From Desulfovibrionaceae bacterium (GTDB taxonomy: Bacteria > Desulfobacterota > Desulfovibrionia > Desulfovibrionales > Desulfovibrionaceae), in assembly GCA_019421865.1 (NCBI GenBank), contig JAHZEL010000007.1, forward strand, positions 62,001-126,000: a DNA stretch of 64,000 nucleotides, written 5' to 3'. The notes under the pieces were generated by a model. That model saw only the letters and a list, made by a program, of their open reading frames with translations. It ran no database searches and was not told the DNA's origin. Shown in pieces: positions 1 through 8,067 of this stretch (position 1 is the first letter of the stretch; every line of letters begins with the position of its first letter). The position numbers and the translations under genes are program-made.

Positions 1-227
1 TCGACCCTATCTGGTTCGGTGTGGTAACTGTTATTCTTATGGAAATGGGACAAATAACACCACCGATGGGACTTGTTGTATTCGCCATTGCAGGAATGGC
101 TGATAGTGCACCAATGGCATCAATCTTCAGATACATCATAATTTTCGTCATATGCATGCTTAGCTGCATTGCACTGCTGACTATTTTCCCAGATATAGCA
201 CTGTATCTTCCTAACACATTATTATAG
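1..227 (+). CDS. TRAP transporter large permease (DctM-type), C-terminal fragment
   Basis: This is the last ~75 codons of a TRAP large membrane subunit; the frame enters open at base 3 and ends with TAG. The visible protein contains WFGVV, then QITPPMG, then a final hydrophobic helix, which is the usual ending of DctM proteins. The same region of the complete DctQM protein at 45832-47763 reads SITPPFG. DctM forms the proton/sodium-driven channel that receives substrate from a periplasmic binding protein, and the gene 38 bp downstream encodes one. Base composition here is visibly more AT-rich than the rest of the window. The substrate cannot be told from the sequence. Confidence 0.85.
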   Translation, partial: DPIWFGVVTVILMEMGQITPPMGLVVFAIAGMADSAPMASIFRYIIIFVICMLSCIALLTIFPDIALYLPNTLL

Positions 228-265
228 ATTCGTAATACCATACACAATATTACAAGGAGTGTCAC

Positions 266-1321
266 ATGAAGAAACTCTGTATTGTTGCAGGACTGCTCTC
301 CATTGCCTGTATGCTAGTTACAGCTCCAGACTGTTATGCAGCCAGACCCATCCGCATGAAAATGACCACTCAGTATATGGACCGCCACGTTCTGGTCCAG
401 AAAGTCTACAAACCATGGATAGAAGAAATCAAGAAGCGCACCAACGGTCGTGTCATCATTCAACTCTACAACCCTAACACCGTCATTCCTGACGCCGAGG
501 TATGGAACGGCCTCATCAAGGATCAGATTGATCTGACGGACCACTATCTTGCCCGCTTCCCCGGAGTCTTCCCCGCGACGACCGTGACAGCCAATCTCCC
601 TATGACCGTCACCACCAACGCTGCCGCCTCCGCCGCCATCTGGGAACTGGTCAACACAGTCCCGGAAATGAAGGACGAATTCAAGGACGTAAAGCTGTTG
701 GCCATGCACTCCACCTCACCTTTCCAAGTCGTCACCTGTAAAAAGGAAGTCAAATCTCTCAACGACATGAAAGGACTCAAGTTCATTGTTGCTGGTAAGG
801 ATTCCGGCCTCATCGCTAAAGGACTCGGCCTCGACTACATCATTCAGCCCGGTCCAGACATTTATATGGCTCTGAGCCGCAACATGGCTGACGGCGTCAT
901 CTACTCCATTCCCGTTATCCGTTCCTACAAAGTGGATGAAGCAACAAAATATCTTTTCATGAGTTCGGCCATGACGACTACAGGTTTTGTCGCCATGAAC
1001 AAGGAACGCTGGGAATCGCTGCCCGACGATATCAAGCAGATTTTTGAAGAAACGACCGGTGAAGTCATGGTCAAGCGTCTTGGGCAAGTTCTTGATGAAG
1101 GAACAAGAGACGATCTGAACACCATGATAGCTAACGGCATGAAAGTAAACCAGATGGACCCGAAGGAACGTGACCTCTGGAAACAGCTTCTTGAGCCAGA
1201 AACAAAGGCTTCCTGGATGCGAGAAATCGAGGGCAAAATTTCTCCTGAACGCGCCAACGAAATTTATGATCAGGCCAAGGCCGTATTCGCCAAGTATGAG
1301 GCTGCCCTTTCCGCAAAATAA
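266..1321 (+). CDS. TRAP transporter solute-binding protein (DctP family)
   Basis: A 351-residue periplasmic binding protein with a clear signal peptide (Lys-Lys, then a hydrophobic stretch, cleavage near CYAA at residues 23-26). AAGGAGT lies 5 bases before the ATG. The body has DctP-family features: the KSLNDMKGLKF lobe-junction motif near residue 155 and a long C-terminal helix ending ...KYEAALSAK. It follows the dctM fragment and precedes a hydrolase gene by 50 bp, so it probably feeds substrate to the operon. Organic acids, including sulfonates, are typical TRAP ligands, but no ligand can be assigned. The conserved carboxylate-binding Arg of the family was not located with certainty. Confidence 0.88.
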   Translation: MKKLCIVAGLLSIACMLVTAPDCYAARPIRMKMTTQYMDRHVLVQKVYKPWIEEIKKRTNGRVIIQLYNPNTVIPDAEVWNGLIKDQIDLTDHYLARFPGVFPATTVTANLPMTVTTNAAASAAIWELVNTVPEMKDEFKDVKLLAMHSTSPFQVVTCKKEVKSLNDMKGLKFIVAGKDSGLIAKGLGLDYIIQPGPDIYMALSRNMADGVIYSIPVIRSYKVDEATKYLFMSSAMTTTGFVAMNKERWESLPDDIKQIFEETTGEVMVKRLGQVLDEGTRDDLNTMIANGMKVNQMDPKERDLWKQLLEPETKASWMREIEGKISPERANEIYDQAKAVFAKYEAALSAK

Positions 1322-1371
1322 CTACCGGAAAGAGTTTATATAGAACATTCTAACCGATACGCGAGGATACT

Positions 1372-2976
1372 ATGATTAAGAACGCTATCGTCGTCATGTT
1401 TGACAGCCTGCAGTACAACTATCTGGGGTGTTACGGGAACGACTGGATTAAGACCCCCAACATCGATTACTTCGCCAAGGAAGGCATGGTATTTGAAAAT
1501 GCCTATTGTGAAGGTCTGCCTACCGTTCCCTGCCGCCGCGCCATGCATACCGGTCGCTATACGCTGCCCTTCGCCGGATGGGTTCCTCTTTCCTCCGACG
1601 ACACCACCATCGCCGACCTTTGCTGGGGCCGCCCCATTGATACCGCTCTTGTCTTCGACTGCCCCATGTACCGCCTGCCGAAGTTCGGTTATACCCGCGG
1701 ATTCGACAAAGTCTACTTCACGCACGGTCATGAAGCGGACGACTACTTCTACAGCGAAGACCCGCTGATTCACTTCGACCCCGATGACTTCGGTACTGAA
1801 CAGGCGAAGGAAGTCTATTCCGAGCGCAGAGGTGCAGGCGTTTATAAAGCGACGCGCAATGAATGGGCCAACTATCTGCGTATGCGCGAATTCGGTTATG
1901 GTGAAGAAGACCGCTATGTCACCCGCACCATGACTGCCGCCATCAACTACCTTGAAAAAGCTGACCGTAAGCACAGCTTCTTCCTGTGGGTCGACTCTTT
2001 CGACCCGCATGAACCTTGGGATCCGCCGTCGGTTTACGATCCCGACCTCAAGTGCCCCTATGATCCCGACTATACCGGTAAGGAAATTATTCTTCCTGTA
2101 CCCGATGTTGTCGAAGAAAATGGCAAGTCTACCTATACGGAAAGAGAGCTTCACCACATTCGTATGTGCTATGCCGAGCTCATCACCATCTGCGACAGAC
2201 AGTTCGGCCGCCTTATGCGCAAAGTGCGTGAACTCGGACTTGAAGAGAACACCCTCGTTATGGTTGTGAGTGACCATGGTGAACCGCTGGGTATGGGTGA
2301 ACATGGCCATAATCTTGTCCGCAAGACCCGCCCCTGGCCGTACGAAGAACTGGCTCATATCGTAATGATTATGCGCGGCCCCGGCATCGCTCCGAATCAG
2401 CGTACCAAGGCTTTTGTGCAGAGCTGCGACGTAGCACCTACCATCTGCGACTGGCTGGGCATCGGCGTACATCCCGACATGCAGGGCAAATCTCTTCTTC
2501 CCATCGCCCGCGGAGAAATCGAAAAGGTCCGCGACTTCGCCATTTCCGGCTACTACCCTTACTCTTGGGCCATGTTTACCGACGACTGGTCCTACATCCA
2601 CTGGATGTCCAGTGAAAATGTTGAAACCATGTCTCGCGACTTCTACGCAGCCTCTGTGAACAGTGACCATCTGCGCGCCGTCGGCGGCAAGGGTATGTTT
2701 GAAGAGCGCGTAAAGGCACAATCAGAACAGACTGCACTCGAAAGCAAAAACATTAATGAAGTACAGGACGAATACAAGAAGAATGCCTCTCTTGATGGGG
2801 CATCTCAGTGGACCTGCACACCAGGTTCCACCACCGCCGTGCCTGAAACCGACTCTCTCTTCGACCGCAAGAAGGATATGTTCCAGCTCAACAACGTCAT
2901 TTCCCAGTACCCCGACAAGGCCAAGGAAATGTTTGACCAGCTGCGTCTGTTCATGTCCGAACTGCGTGCCTCCTAA
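1372..2976 (+). CDS. Sulfatase-like hydrolase of the alkaline phosphatase superfamily with Thr at the nucleophile position
   Basis: A 534-residue cytoplasmic protein without a signal peptide. It has the sulfatase-type fold: an early metal-binding Asp (FDSLQYNYLGCYG, Asp11), the FENAY...TGRY block at 41-63, a SDHGE metal site near residue 301, and GEHGHN. In standard sulfatases the block reads C/S-x-P-x-R, where the Cys or Ser becomes formylglycine. Aligning FxNAY and TGR puts Thr51 in that place (T-V-P-C-R). Thr is the nucleophile in nucleotide pyrophosphatases and phosphoethanolamine transferases, so a phosphoester or phosphonate substrate is as likely as a sulfate ester. No sulfatase-maturation gene is nearby. 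It is the third gene of the left-edge operon. Confidence 0.82.
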   Translation: MIKNAIVVMFDSLQYNYLGCYGNDWIKTPNIDYFAKEGMVFENAYCEGLPTVPCRRAMHTGRYTLPFAGWVPLSSDDTTIADLCWGRPIDTALVFDCPMYRLPKFGYTRGFDKVYFTHGHEADDYFYSEDPLIHFDPDDFGTEQAKEVYSERRGAGVYKATRNEWANYLRMREFGYGEEDRYVTRTMTAAINYLEKADRKHSFFLWVDSFDPHEPWDPPSVYDPDLKCPYDPDYTGKEIILPVPDVVEENGKSTYTERELHHIRMCYAELITICDRQFGRLMRKVRELGLEENTLVMVVSDHGEPLGMGEHGHNLVRKTRPWPYEELAHIVMIMRGPGIAPNQRTKAFVQSCDVAPTICDWLGIGVHPDMQGKSLLPIARGEIEKVRDFAISGYYPYSWAMFTDDWSYIHWMSSENVETMSRDFYAASVNSDHLRAVGGKGMFEERVKAQSEQTALESKNINEVQDEYKKNASLDGASQWTCTPGSTTAVPETDSLFDRKKDMFQLNNVISQYPDKAKEMFDQLRLFMSELRAS

Positions 2977-3036
2977 TCTCTGAACTCCATCCGGCGGCAG
3001 GTTTTGAACCTGCCGCCGCCATAAAAGGAACAATCC

Positions 3037-3351
3037 ATGAGCATAGAATCCCTCAACGCCCTCAATGCCGCCTCCTATAACGAGTTCATCAAGAACAGCG
3101 AAGGTATCATCATCTTCCATAAAAAGCTCTGCCCGCACTGTAAAATCATGGGCACCGTTCTTGAAAAGGTAAGCGCGCAGCTTCCCGTCGCCCTTGCCTC
3201 CGTGGACTCCGAGGAACATACGGACCTTATGGCCGCCGCCGGTGTGGAAAGAGTGCCTACCCTCGTCGTCGTGAAGGGCGGCGAAATCAAGGCCCGCTTT
3301 ACCGGTATTATGAATCCCAAGGAAACCATCGCCTGGTACAGAAACGCCTGA
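3037..3351 (+). CDS. Thioredoxin-like protein with CPHC active site
   Basis: A 104-residue cytoplasmic thioredoxin-fold protein. The redox motif is C32-P-H-C35, as in DsbA, rather than the CGPC of housekeeping thioredoxins; CPHC normally gives a more oxidising disulfide. The cis-proline motif (ERVPTLVVVKGG) near residue 72 is intact, so it should be redox active. AAAGGAA precedes the ATG. It sits 60 bp after the hydrolase and 47 bp before a thioredoxin reductase, which suggests a dedicated reductase-thioredoxin pair for this pathway. No signal peptide is present. Confidence 0.85.
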   Translation: MSIESLNALNAASYNEFIKNSEGIIIFHKKLCPHCKIMGTVLEKVSAQLPVALASVDSEEHTDLMAAAGVERVPTLVVVKGGEIKARFTGIMNPKETIAWYRNA

Positions 3352-3398
3352 ACATCATGCTGCTTCGGCAGCTCCTACAGCCTCAATAAGGAATCTCT

Positions 3399-4313
3399 AT
3401 GAAATCGTACGACCTGCTCATCATAGGCGGCGGAATCTGCGGTATGACGGCTGCCATATACGCGGCTCGTGCCAATCTTTCGGTCTGCATTTTGGAAAAG
3501 AACATCTGCGGCGGCTTGGTCAACTGGACCAACACCGTGGAAAACGTCCCGTCCTATCCGTCCATTCACGGTCTGGACCTCATGGCCAAATGCCGGGAGC
3601 ATGTCGCCTCTCTGAACGTGGCCATTGAAGAAGTGGATGAGGTGGAACGTATCGATTTCATCGGAGAACGAAAGCTGGTTCAGACTTCCATGGGGGAAGA
3701 GTACGAAGCGGGTGCCGTCATCGTATGCACGGGCCGCCAGCCGCGTCCCTTCCCTGTTCAGACGGACTTTCCCAACATCCACTACTGCTCGGTATGCGAC
3801 GGCACCCCCTACAAGGGAAAGGACATCATCGTTATGGGGGGCGGAAACAGCGGCTTCGACGAATCCCTCTACCTGCTGAATCTCGGCATACGTTCCATCC
3901 ACATCGTGGAAACGTTCCCGAGCTGCATCGCCGCCCCGGCCACGCAGGACCAGGCCAGAGCCACGGGCAAAATTGCCGTTTCCGTTTCCACCGACATTAC
4001 TGCCGTCGATCCCCTTCCCAACGGACGGGGGCTGGTGCACTTCCATAACAAGGAAACCGGAGAAAACTACACGGAAGAAGTGGACGGTATTTTCTGCTTC
4101 ATCGGCCAGACTCCCAACACCGCCCTGTTCGACGGCGTCCTGGAACTCGACCACGGTTATATCAAAGTCAACGCGGACATGGAGACCAACATCAAGGGGG
4201 TCTTCGCCGCAGGCGACGTCACGGCAAAAAAATACCGTCAGATCACGACGGCCATGTCCGACGGCACCATCGCCGCACTTCAGGCTGCATCTTTTCTCCG
4301 CAAGTACAGCTGA
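3399..4313 (+). CDS. trxB: Thioredoxin reductase (NADPH, FAD)
   Basis: A 304-residue low-molecular-weight thioredoxin reductase. The N-terminal FAD site is IIGGGICGMTAAIYAARA (8-25), the redox pair is C130-S-V-C133-D, the NADPH site is MGGGNSGFDES, and the C-terminal FAD motif is FAAGDV. The length is normal for the family, and all catalytic elements are visible. It should move electrons from NADPH to the disulfide of a partner, most simply the CPHC protein encoded just upstream. The next gene starts 11 bp after its stop, indicating co-transcription. It may instead be the cell's general TrxB, but the operon context argues for a specialised role. Confidence 0.92.
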   Translation: MKSYDLLIIGGGICGMTAAIYAARANLSVCILEKNICGGLVNWTNTVENVPSYPSIHGLDLMAKCREHVASLNVAIEEVDEVERIDFIGERKLVQTSMGEEYEAGAVIVCTGRQPRPFPVQTDFPNIHYCSVCDGTPYKGKDIIVMGGGNSGFDESLYLLNLGIRSIHIVETFPSCIAAPATQDQARATGKIAVSVSTDITAVDPLPNGRGLVHFHNKETGENYTEEVDGIFCFIGQTPNTALFDGVLELDHGYIKVNADMETNIKGVFAAGDVTAKKYRQITTAMSDGTIAALQAASFLRKYS

Positions 4314-4324
4314 GGAGACAGTTC

Positions 4325-4600
4325 ATGAACATCACACTCTGGGACCGGGACGCCACCCGGATTGCCGACATCGAGAAAAATCTTCGCAGCGCCATGAAAA
4401 AACTGGCCATTGAGGGACATATCACCATCATGTCCGAGCCTCCGCTGCTGAACAGAATGGGTGTCATCAACAGGGTTCCGCTCCTTGAAATCAACGGCAT
4501 GTACTGGTCTCTCCATGTGGAGGAAACCATTCCGGAATCCGACATCATCGACCTTCTTTCGGCCCTGGCCCGTCAGCAGGCCTCACACAGTCAGGCCTGA
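4325..4600 (+). CDS. Small thioredoxin-fold protein lacking all cysteines
   Basis: A 91-residue protein whose second half (RVPLLEINGMYWSLHVEE, then DIIDLL) resembles the cis-proline strand and last helix of small glutaredoxin-like proteins such as redox-active disulfide protein 2. The translation contains no Cys, so it cannot do thiol-disulfide exchange. It starts 11 bp after trxB, with a GAGGAGACAG ribosome site, and stops 9 bp before the next gene. It may be a binding, scaffolding or regulatory subunit for its redox neighbours. The fold assignment rests on short local similarity and is moderate; the coding call is firm because of the tight spacing on both sides. Confidence 0.7.
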   Translation: MNITLWDRDATRIADIEKNLRSAMKKLAIEGHITIMSEPPLLNRMGVINRVPLLEINGMYWSLHVEETIPESDIIDLLSALARQQASHSQA

Positions 4601-4609
4601 GGAGCAGAT

Positions 4610-5869
4610 ATGAACTATACCGCCACGCGTAAAGAAGCCGTCTGTGAGCTTGTCATCCAACTGTCCGCCGAGGAAGTGGATCAGCAGTTTGCCAAAGGGC
4701 GTCGGAATCCGGAAGCCTCCCCTGCAAAGCAGGTGTGCATTCTTGCCCAGGAACAGTATGTACAGAAGATTCTGGACAAGGAGCATATCATTCCCGTCAG
4801 TCCTCTGGTCATCTCGGACGAGCTGCCCGAAGCCGGTAAGCCGTATGATCTCCATATACGCTTCGAATCGCTTCCCGACATTGCACTGCCGAGCCAACTG
4901 GAAGAGCTGAACATAGAGGTTCCGCCTCCCAGCATGGACGGCCATAACGCAAGACGCATGGCGGACGCTATCCGGCACAGCTTTGCCAGACGTACGAAAG
5001 TCACGGAGCTGCGTTCTCCCGTTTACGGAGAAGTGGTGGTCATCGATATGAATGGCAGTTGCGAAAACTGTCCTGCCCCCGGATTTCAGGCAGAAGGTCG
5101 AGCCTTTCTTCTTAAAAAGGACGGCTCCCTTCTGTCGGAAATCCAGGCCGAACTTTTGACCATGCTTCCCGGCCAGAGCAGAATCGTGGAACTTCCCTGT
5201 CCTGAAGACTATCCCTACGCAGGTATGCGGGGCAAAACACTTACGCTCACACTTTGTCTGAAAGCAGTCTTCCAGGAACATCTTCCTGAAATCAATGCTG
5301 AATTTGCCAAAGAGCTGGGTTTTGACTCAGTAAAGGCACTGGAAACGAGCATCATGGCGAAGTCTATGAGCAACGAGCTCGCCTCCATCCAGAAAGAAGG
5401 CGAACGACGCCTTCTCCAGAAACTGCTTTCGCAGTGCAGCATTCCGGCGCCGTCCTATACGACCCGCAGGTACTACGACGAATTTATGCAGAACGCCCGA
5501 ACGGCCCTGCAGCGTGCCCACTGCTCGGAAGAGCAGATAACGGAACAGTTGAAGGCCATGGAAGAGGACGGACATCGGAATGCCGAAGAACAGGCCCGTG
5601 CCCACGTCTTTCTTCTGGCGCTGGCCGAAAGAGAGCATATACGCGTCTCCGAACAGGACATGAAGACGGAAACGGAGCGCCTGGCCCGCGATATGAAGAC
5701 CTCTCCCGATACCGTTCGTGAACAGCTCGAAAAAAACGGCCTGGAAGACGATGTGAGAGAGCGTATTCTCGCCGTAAAAGCGCTGACCTATCTGTACAAC
5801 AAAGCACACAAAATAGTGGTGGACGAAAAAGGCGACATCGTTCCTCCGCCCGTCCTTCACACCGCCTGA
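4610..5869 (+). CDS. Divergent trigger factor-like peptidyl-prolyl isomerase/chaperone
   Basis: A 419-residue protein resembling trigger factor over its whole length: a degenerate N-terminal domain (1-110), an FKBP-like domain (about 115-235; GEVVVIDMNGS, LPGQSRIVELPCPEDYPY) followed by LPEINAEFAKELG, and the helical chaperone arm (240-405; EEQARAHVFLLALAEREHI). The ribosome-docking signature GFRKGK is missing; the equivalent stretch reads AKGRRNPEAS. The FKBP domain has an extra CENC. It therefore looks like a paralogue freed from the ribosome, perhaps dedicated to a protein of this operon. It lies between the Cys-free thioredoxin-fold gene (9 bp) and the cysteine-synthase-like gene (13 bp). 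Confidence 0.78.
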   Translation: MNYTATRKEAVCELVIQLSAEEVDQQFAKGRRNPEASPAKQVCILAQEQYVQKILDKEHIIPVSPLVISDELPEAGKPYDLHIRFESLPDIALPSQLEELNIEVPPPSMDGHNARRMADAIRHSFARRTKVTELRSPVYGEVVVIDMNGSCENCPAPGFQAEGRAFLLKKDGSLLSEIQAELLTMLPGQSRIVELPCPEDYPYAGMRGKTLTLTLCLKAVFQEHLPEINAEFAKELGFDSVKALETSIMAKSMSNELASIQKEGERRLLQKLLSQCSIPAPSYTTRRYYDEFMQNARTALQRAHCSEEQITEQLKAMEEDGHRNAEEQARAHVFLLALAEREHIRVSEQDMKTETERLARDMKTSPDTVREQLEKNGLEDDVRERILAVKALTYLYNKAHKIVVDEKGDIVPPPVLHTA

Positions 5870-5882
5870 AGGGAGTTTTGCC

Positions 5883-6761
5883 ATGACCGGTCCCGAACTT
5901 CTCGACTACACGGGGCATACGCCCTTCTTTCTTCTTCCCCGCCTGTCCCGCCTGACGGGAAACTCCCTCTACGTCAAATATGACGGAGCCGCCATGGGCG
6001 GATCTTCCCAGTGCCGCGTAGGTACGGCAATTCTGAAGAGAGCACTGGAGTCCGGCCGAGTGAAGCCCGGCAACTGTGTCGTAGAAGCCTGTCGTGCGGA
6101 TATGGCGCTGGCTCTTTCACAGGCAAGTACCGTTCTGGATCTCCGTCTCATCGTCGTCATGCTTTCCAGCACCCCCAGGCCCATGCTGAATCTCATCCAT
6201 GCCATGGGCACGGAAATCGTTCTTTCCGATGCGGAAGGCGGCATGAAGGGAGCCAGAGACAAGGCCGAATTCATCCATCATGACATCTGGAATTCCTACT
6301 GGCCAAATATCGGGCACTCCGATACCGCAGTAAAGCTGCATGAAGAGCTGACGGGAGCCGAGCTCGTTGCAGACTGCAAGTCCGCGGGAATCACTCCCGA
6401 TATGTTCTTCTGCTGCATGGACAGCGGCGCGACCATCACCGGCGTGGGAACCTGTCTCAAACGCGAATTTCCCGATATCGCCATCACCGGTGTCCGCAGT
6501 GAAGCCGCGTATCCCGGAGCCGAACAGACTCTTCTTTCCAGCGGACTCCTCAACGACGACATCGAAATTTCCGATAAGGACATGCTTAAAACCGCCCGCC
6601 GCCTTCTGAAAATGGAAGCCGTTTGTGGCGGTCCCGCCCTCGGCGCATGTCTGCATGCCGCTCTTACAAGCTCACTGAGTCAGGAAAGCCGCGGTAAAAA
6701 CATCATACTGCTCTGCCCCGACAACGGAGAACGGTATCTTCACGCCAATATGTTTGTTTAA
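5883..6761 (+). CDS. Cysteine synthase-fold protein lacking the PLP-binding lysine
   Basis: A 292-residue homologue of O-acetylserine sulfhydrylase/cystathionine beta-synthase, matching at both ends: TGHTPFFLLPRLS at the start and CPDNGERYL at the end (LPDTGERYL in the family). The active site is rewritten. The PLP lysine segment G-G-S-V-K-D-R reads G-G-S-S-Q43-C-R, the substrate loop TSGNTG reads CRADMA, and the phosphate loop GTGGT reads DSGAT. Without the Schiff-base Lys it is unlikely to do normal PLP beta-elimination chemistry. A binding, regulatory or other catalytic role is possible. It starts 13 bp after the trigger-factor-like gene. The ORF is intact and full length, so it is not a decaying pseudogene. 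Confidence 0.82.
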   Translation: MTGPELLDYTGHTPFFLLPRLSRLTGNSLYVKYDGAAMGGSSQCRVGTAILKRALESGRVKPGNCVVEACRADMALALSQASTVLDLRLIVVMLSSTPRPMLNLIHAMGTEIVLSDAEGGMKGARDKAEFIHHDIWNSYWPNIGHSDTAVKLHEELTGAELVADCKSAGITPDMFFCCMDSGATITGVGTCLKREFPDIAITGVRSEAAYPGAEQTLLSSGLLNDDIEISDKDMLKTARRLLKMEAVCGGPALGACLHAALTSSLSQESRGKNIILLCPDNGERYLHANMFV

Positions 6762-6790
6762 CGCTGACACCGCCCCCAAAAGAGAACATC

Positions 6791-8011
6791 ATGAATGCCA
6801 ATATAAGAATTCTGTTTATTCTATGCGTTGTATACATTTTCAGTTTCTTTTTACGCCTGTGTCCGACAGTTCTTTCTCTCGACATCAGCCACGATTTGTC
6901 GATCTCGACTGCTGAAGTTGCCTTGTTCAGCAGCGCTACCATGTTTACCTACGGTCTTAATCAACTTCCTTCCGGACTTCTTTCCGATGCCTTCGGAGGA
7001 AAGAACACCATCCTCGCACTGACAGTCCTTGCCGGATGTTGCACAATTTTCTTTTCCCTCAGCGAAAATATAACGCTGATGACCATCAGTAGAGGACTCA
7101 CGGGTGTGGGTATCGCCATCACCGTTCCGGCCATGGCTATTCTGGCCAGAAACTTTCCGGCCCGGATATACGGCAGAAGCGTCAGCATTCTGCTCTGCTG
7201 CGGAGGACTCGGCGGCATTCTTGCCTCCCCGCCGCTCATAGCCTTTTCCCAAGCCTTCGGATGGCGCACCGCCATGGTCACATTCGGGATTCTCACTCTG
7301 ATGCTTGCAGGCCTGGTCCTGTTCACCATCCCTGCCGACCCCACTTCAACGCCCCGAAAGACTCCCTCCGTCAAATCCGTGCTGCACAACGTATACAGCG
7401 TGGTTTCGTTCCGCTACTTCTGGCCTCCGACCCTGTGGCTGATGTTCACAGCCGGCACGTACTTTACCCTGGCTTCCCTCTGGTGGGGTCCCTATCTCGT
7501 GCAGGGCTGCGGACTGTCGATGGAAGAGACCGGCGTGCTGCTTACCATTTCCTCCCTCATGATGCTCATAACGCAGCCCACCTGCGGCTATCTGTCCGAC
7601 ACATTCTTCCGTGCAAGAAAAAAACCGCTGCTCTTCCTTTCAGCATTCGGCATAGCAGCCTCCGTCATGATGGTACTTCTTACCGGAAAGATGAGCTTCT
7701 ACGTCATCGTGTTTCAGACCGTATGCCTGATGCTCGGCATATCGACCGGCTCTCCCCTTTCCTTCACCATGGTAAAGGAACTCTTTCCGCTGAACATGAC
7801 GGGTACGGCCATCGGCTGCATGAACATGTTCTACCCCGTATGGGCAGCCCTCATGCAGGCCGTCTTCGGCTTGATTTATGAAGGATTCCAGTGGGAATCT
7901 CCTTCAGCGGCCTTCAGCGGAGCTTCCTGGCTTATCGTGGCAAACTGCACGGCAGCGTTCATCGTCTGCTTCTTCATGAAGGAAACATTCTCCTCACGCC
8001 CGGCAGAATAA
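6791..8011 (+). CDS. MFS transporter
   Basis: A 406-residue major facilitator with about twelve hydrophobic helices. The loop after helix 2 reads GLLSDAFGGKN, the MFS motif A position, and the central cytoplasmic loop (PADPTSTPRKTPSVK) divides two six-helix halves. It is the last gene of the left-edge operon: 29 bp after the cysteine-synthase-like gene and directly before a strong terminator. It may export a product or take up a second substrate. Similarity is to general MFS carriers of the nitrate/organic-anion type, and no substrate motif was recognised. Confidence 0.85.
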   Translation: MNANIRILFILCVVYIFSFFLRLCPTVLSLDISHDLSISTAEVALFSSATMFTYGLNQLPSGLLSDAFGGKNTILALTVLAGCCTIFFSLSENITLMTISRGLTGVGIAITVPAMAILARNFPARIYGRSVSILLCCGGLGGILASPPLIAFSQAFGWRTAMVTFGILTLMLAGLVLFTIPADPTSTPRKTPSVKSVLHNVYSVVSFRYFWPPTLWLMFTAGTYFTLASLWWGPYLVQGCGLSMEETGVLLTISSLMMLITQPTCGYLSDTFFRARKKPLLFLSAFGIAASVMMVLLTGKMSFYVIVFQTVCLMLGISTGSPLSFTMVKELFPLNMTGTAIGCMNMFYPVWAALMQAVFGLIYEGFQWESPSAAFSGASWLIVANCTAAFIVCFFMKETFSSRPAE

Positions 8012-8012
8012 A

Positions 8013-8054
8013 AAACGGGGCAGGCTCTTCAGCGGAGTCCTGCCCTGTTTTTTT
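8013..8054 (+). terminator. Rho-independent terminator ending the left-edge operon
   Basis: GGGCAGG (8018-8024) pairs with CCTGCCC (8039-8045), followed by TGTTTTTTT. It begins immediately after the MFS stop codon. On the opposite strand it also lies just beyond the stop of the converging rhodanese gene. Confidence 0.85.
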
Positions 8055-8067
8055 GCGTTTTCAATTT

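Noticed and set aside
1522..1536. Reading the left-edge hydrolase as an ordinary formylglycine sulfatase through Cys54
   Set aside because: Alignment by the flanking FxNAY and TGR segments puts Thr51, not Cys54, at the modified position.
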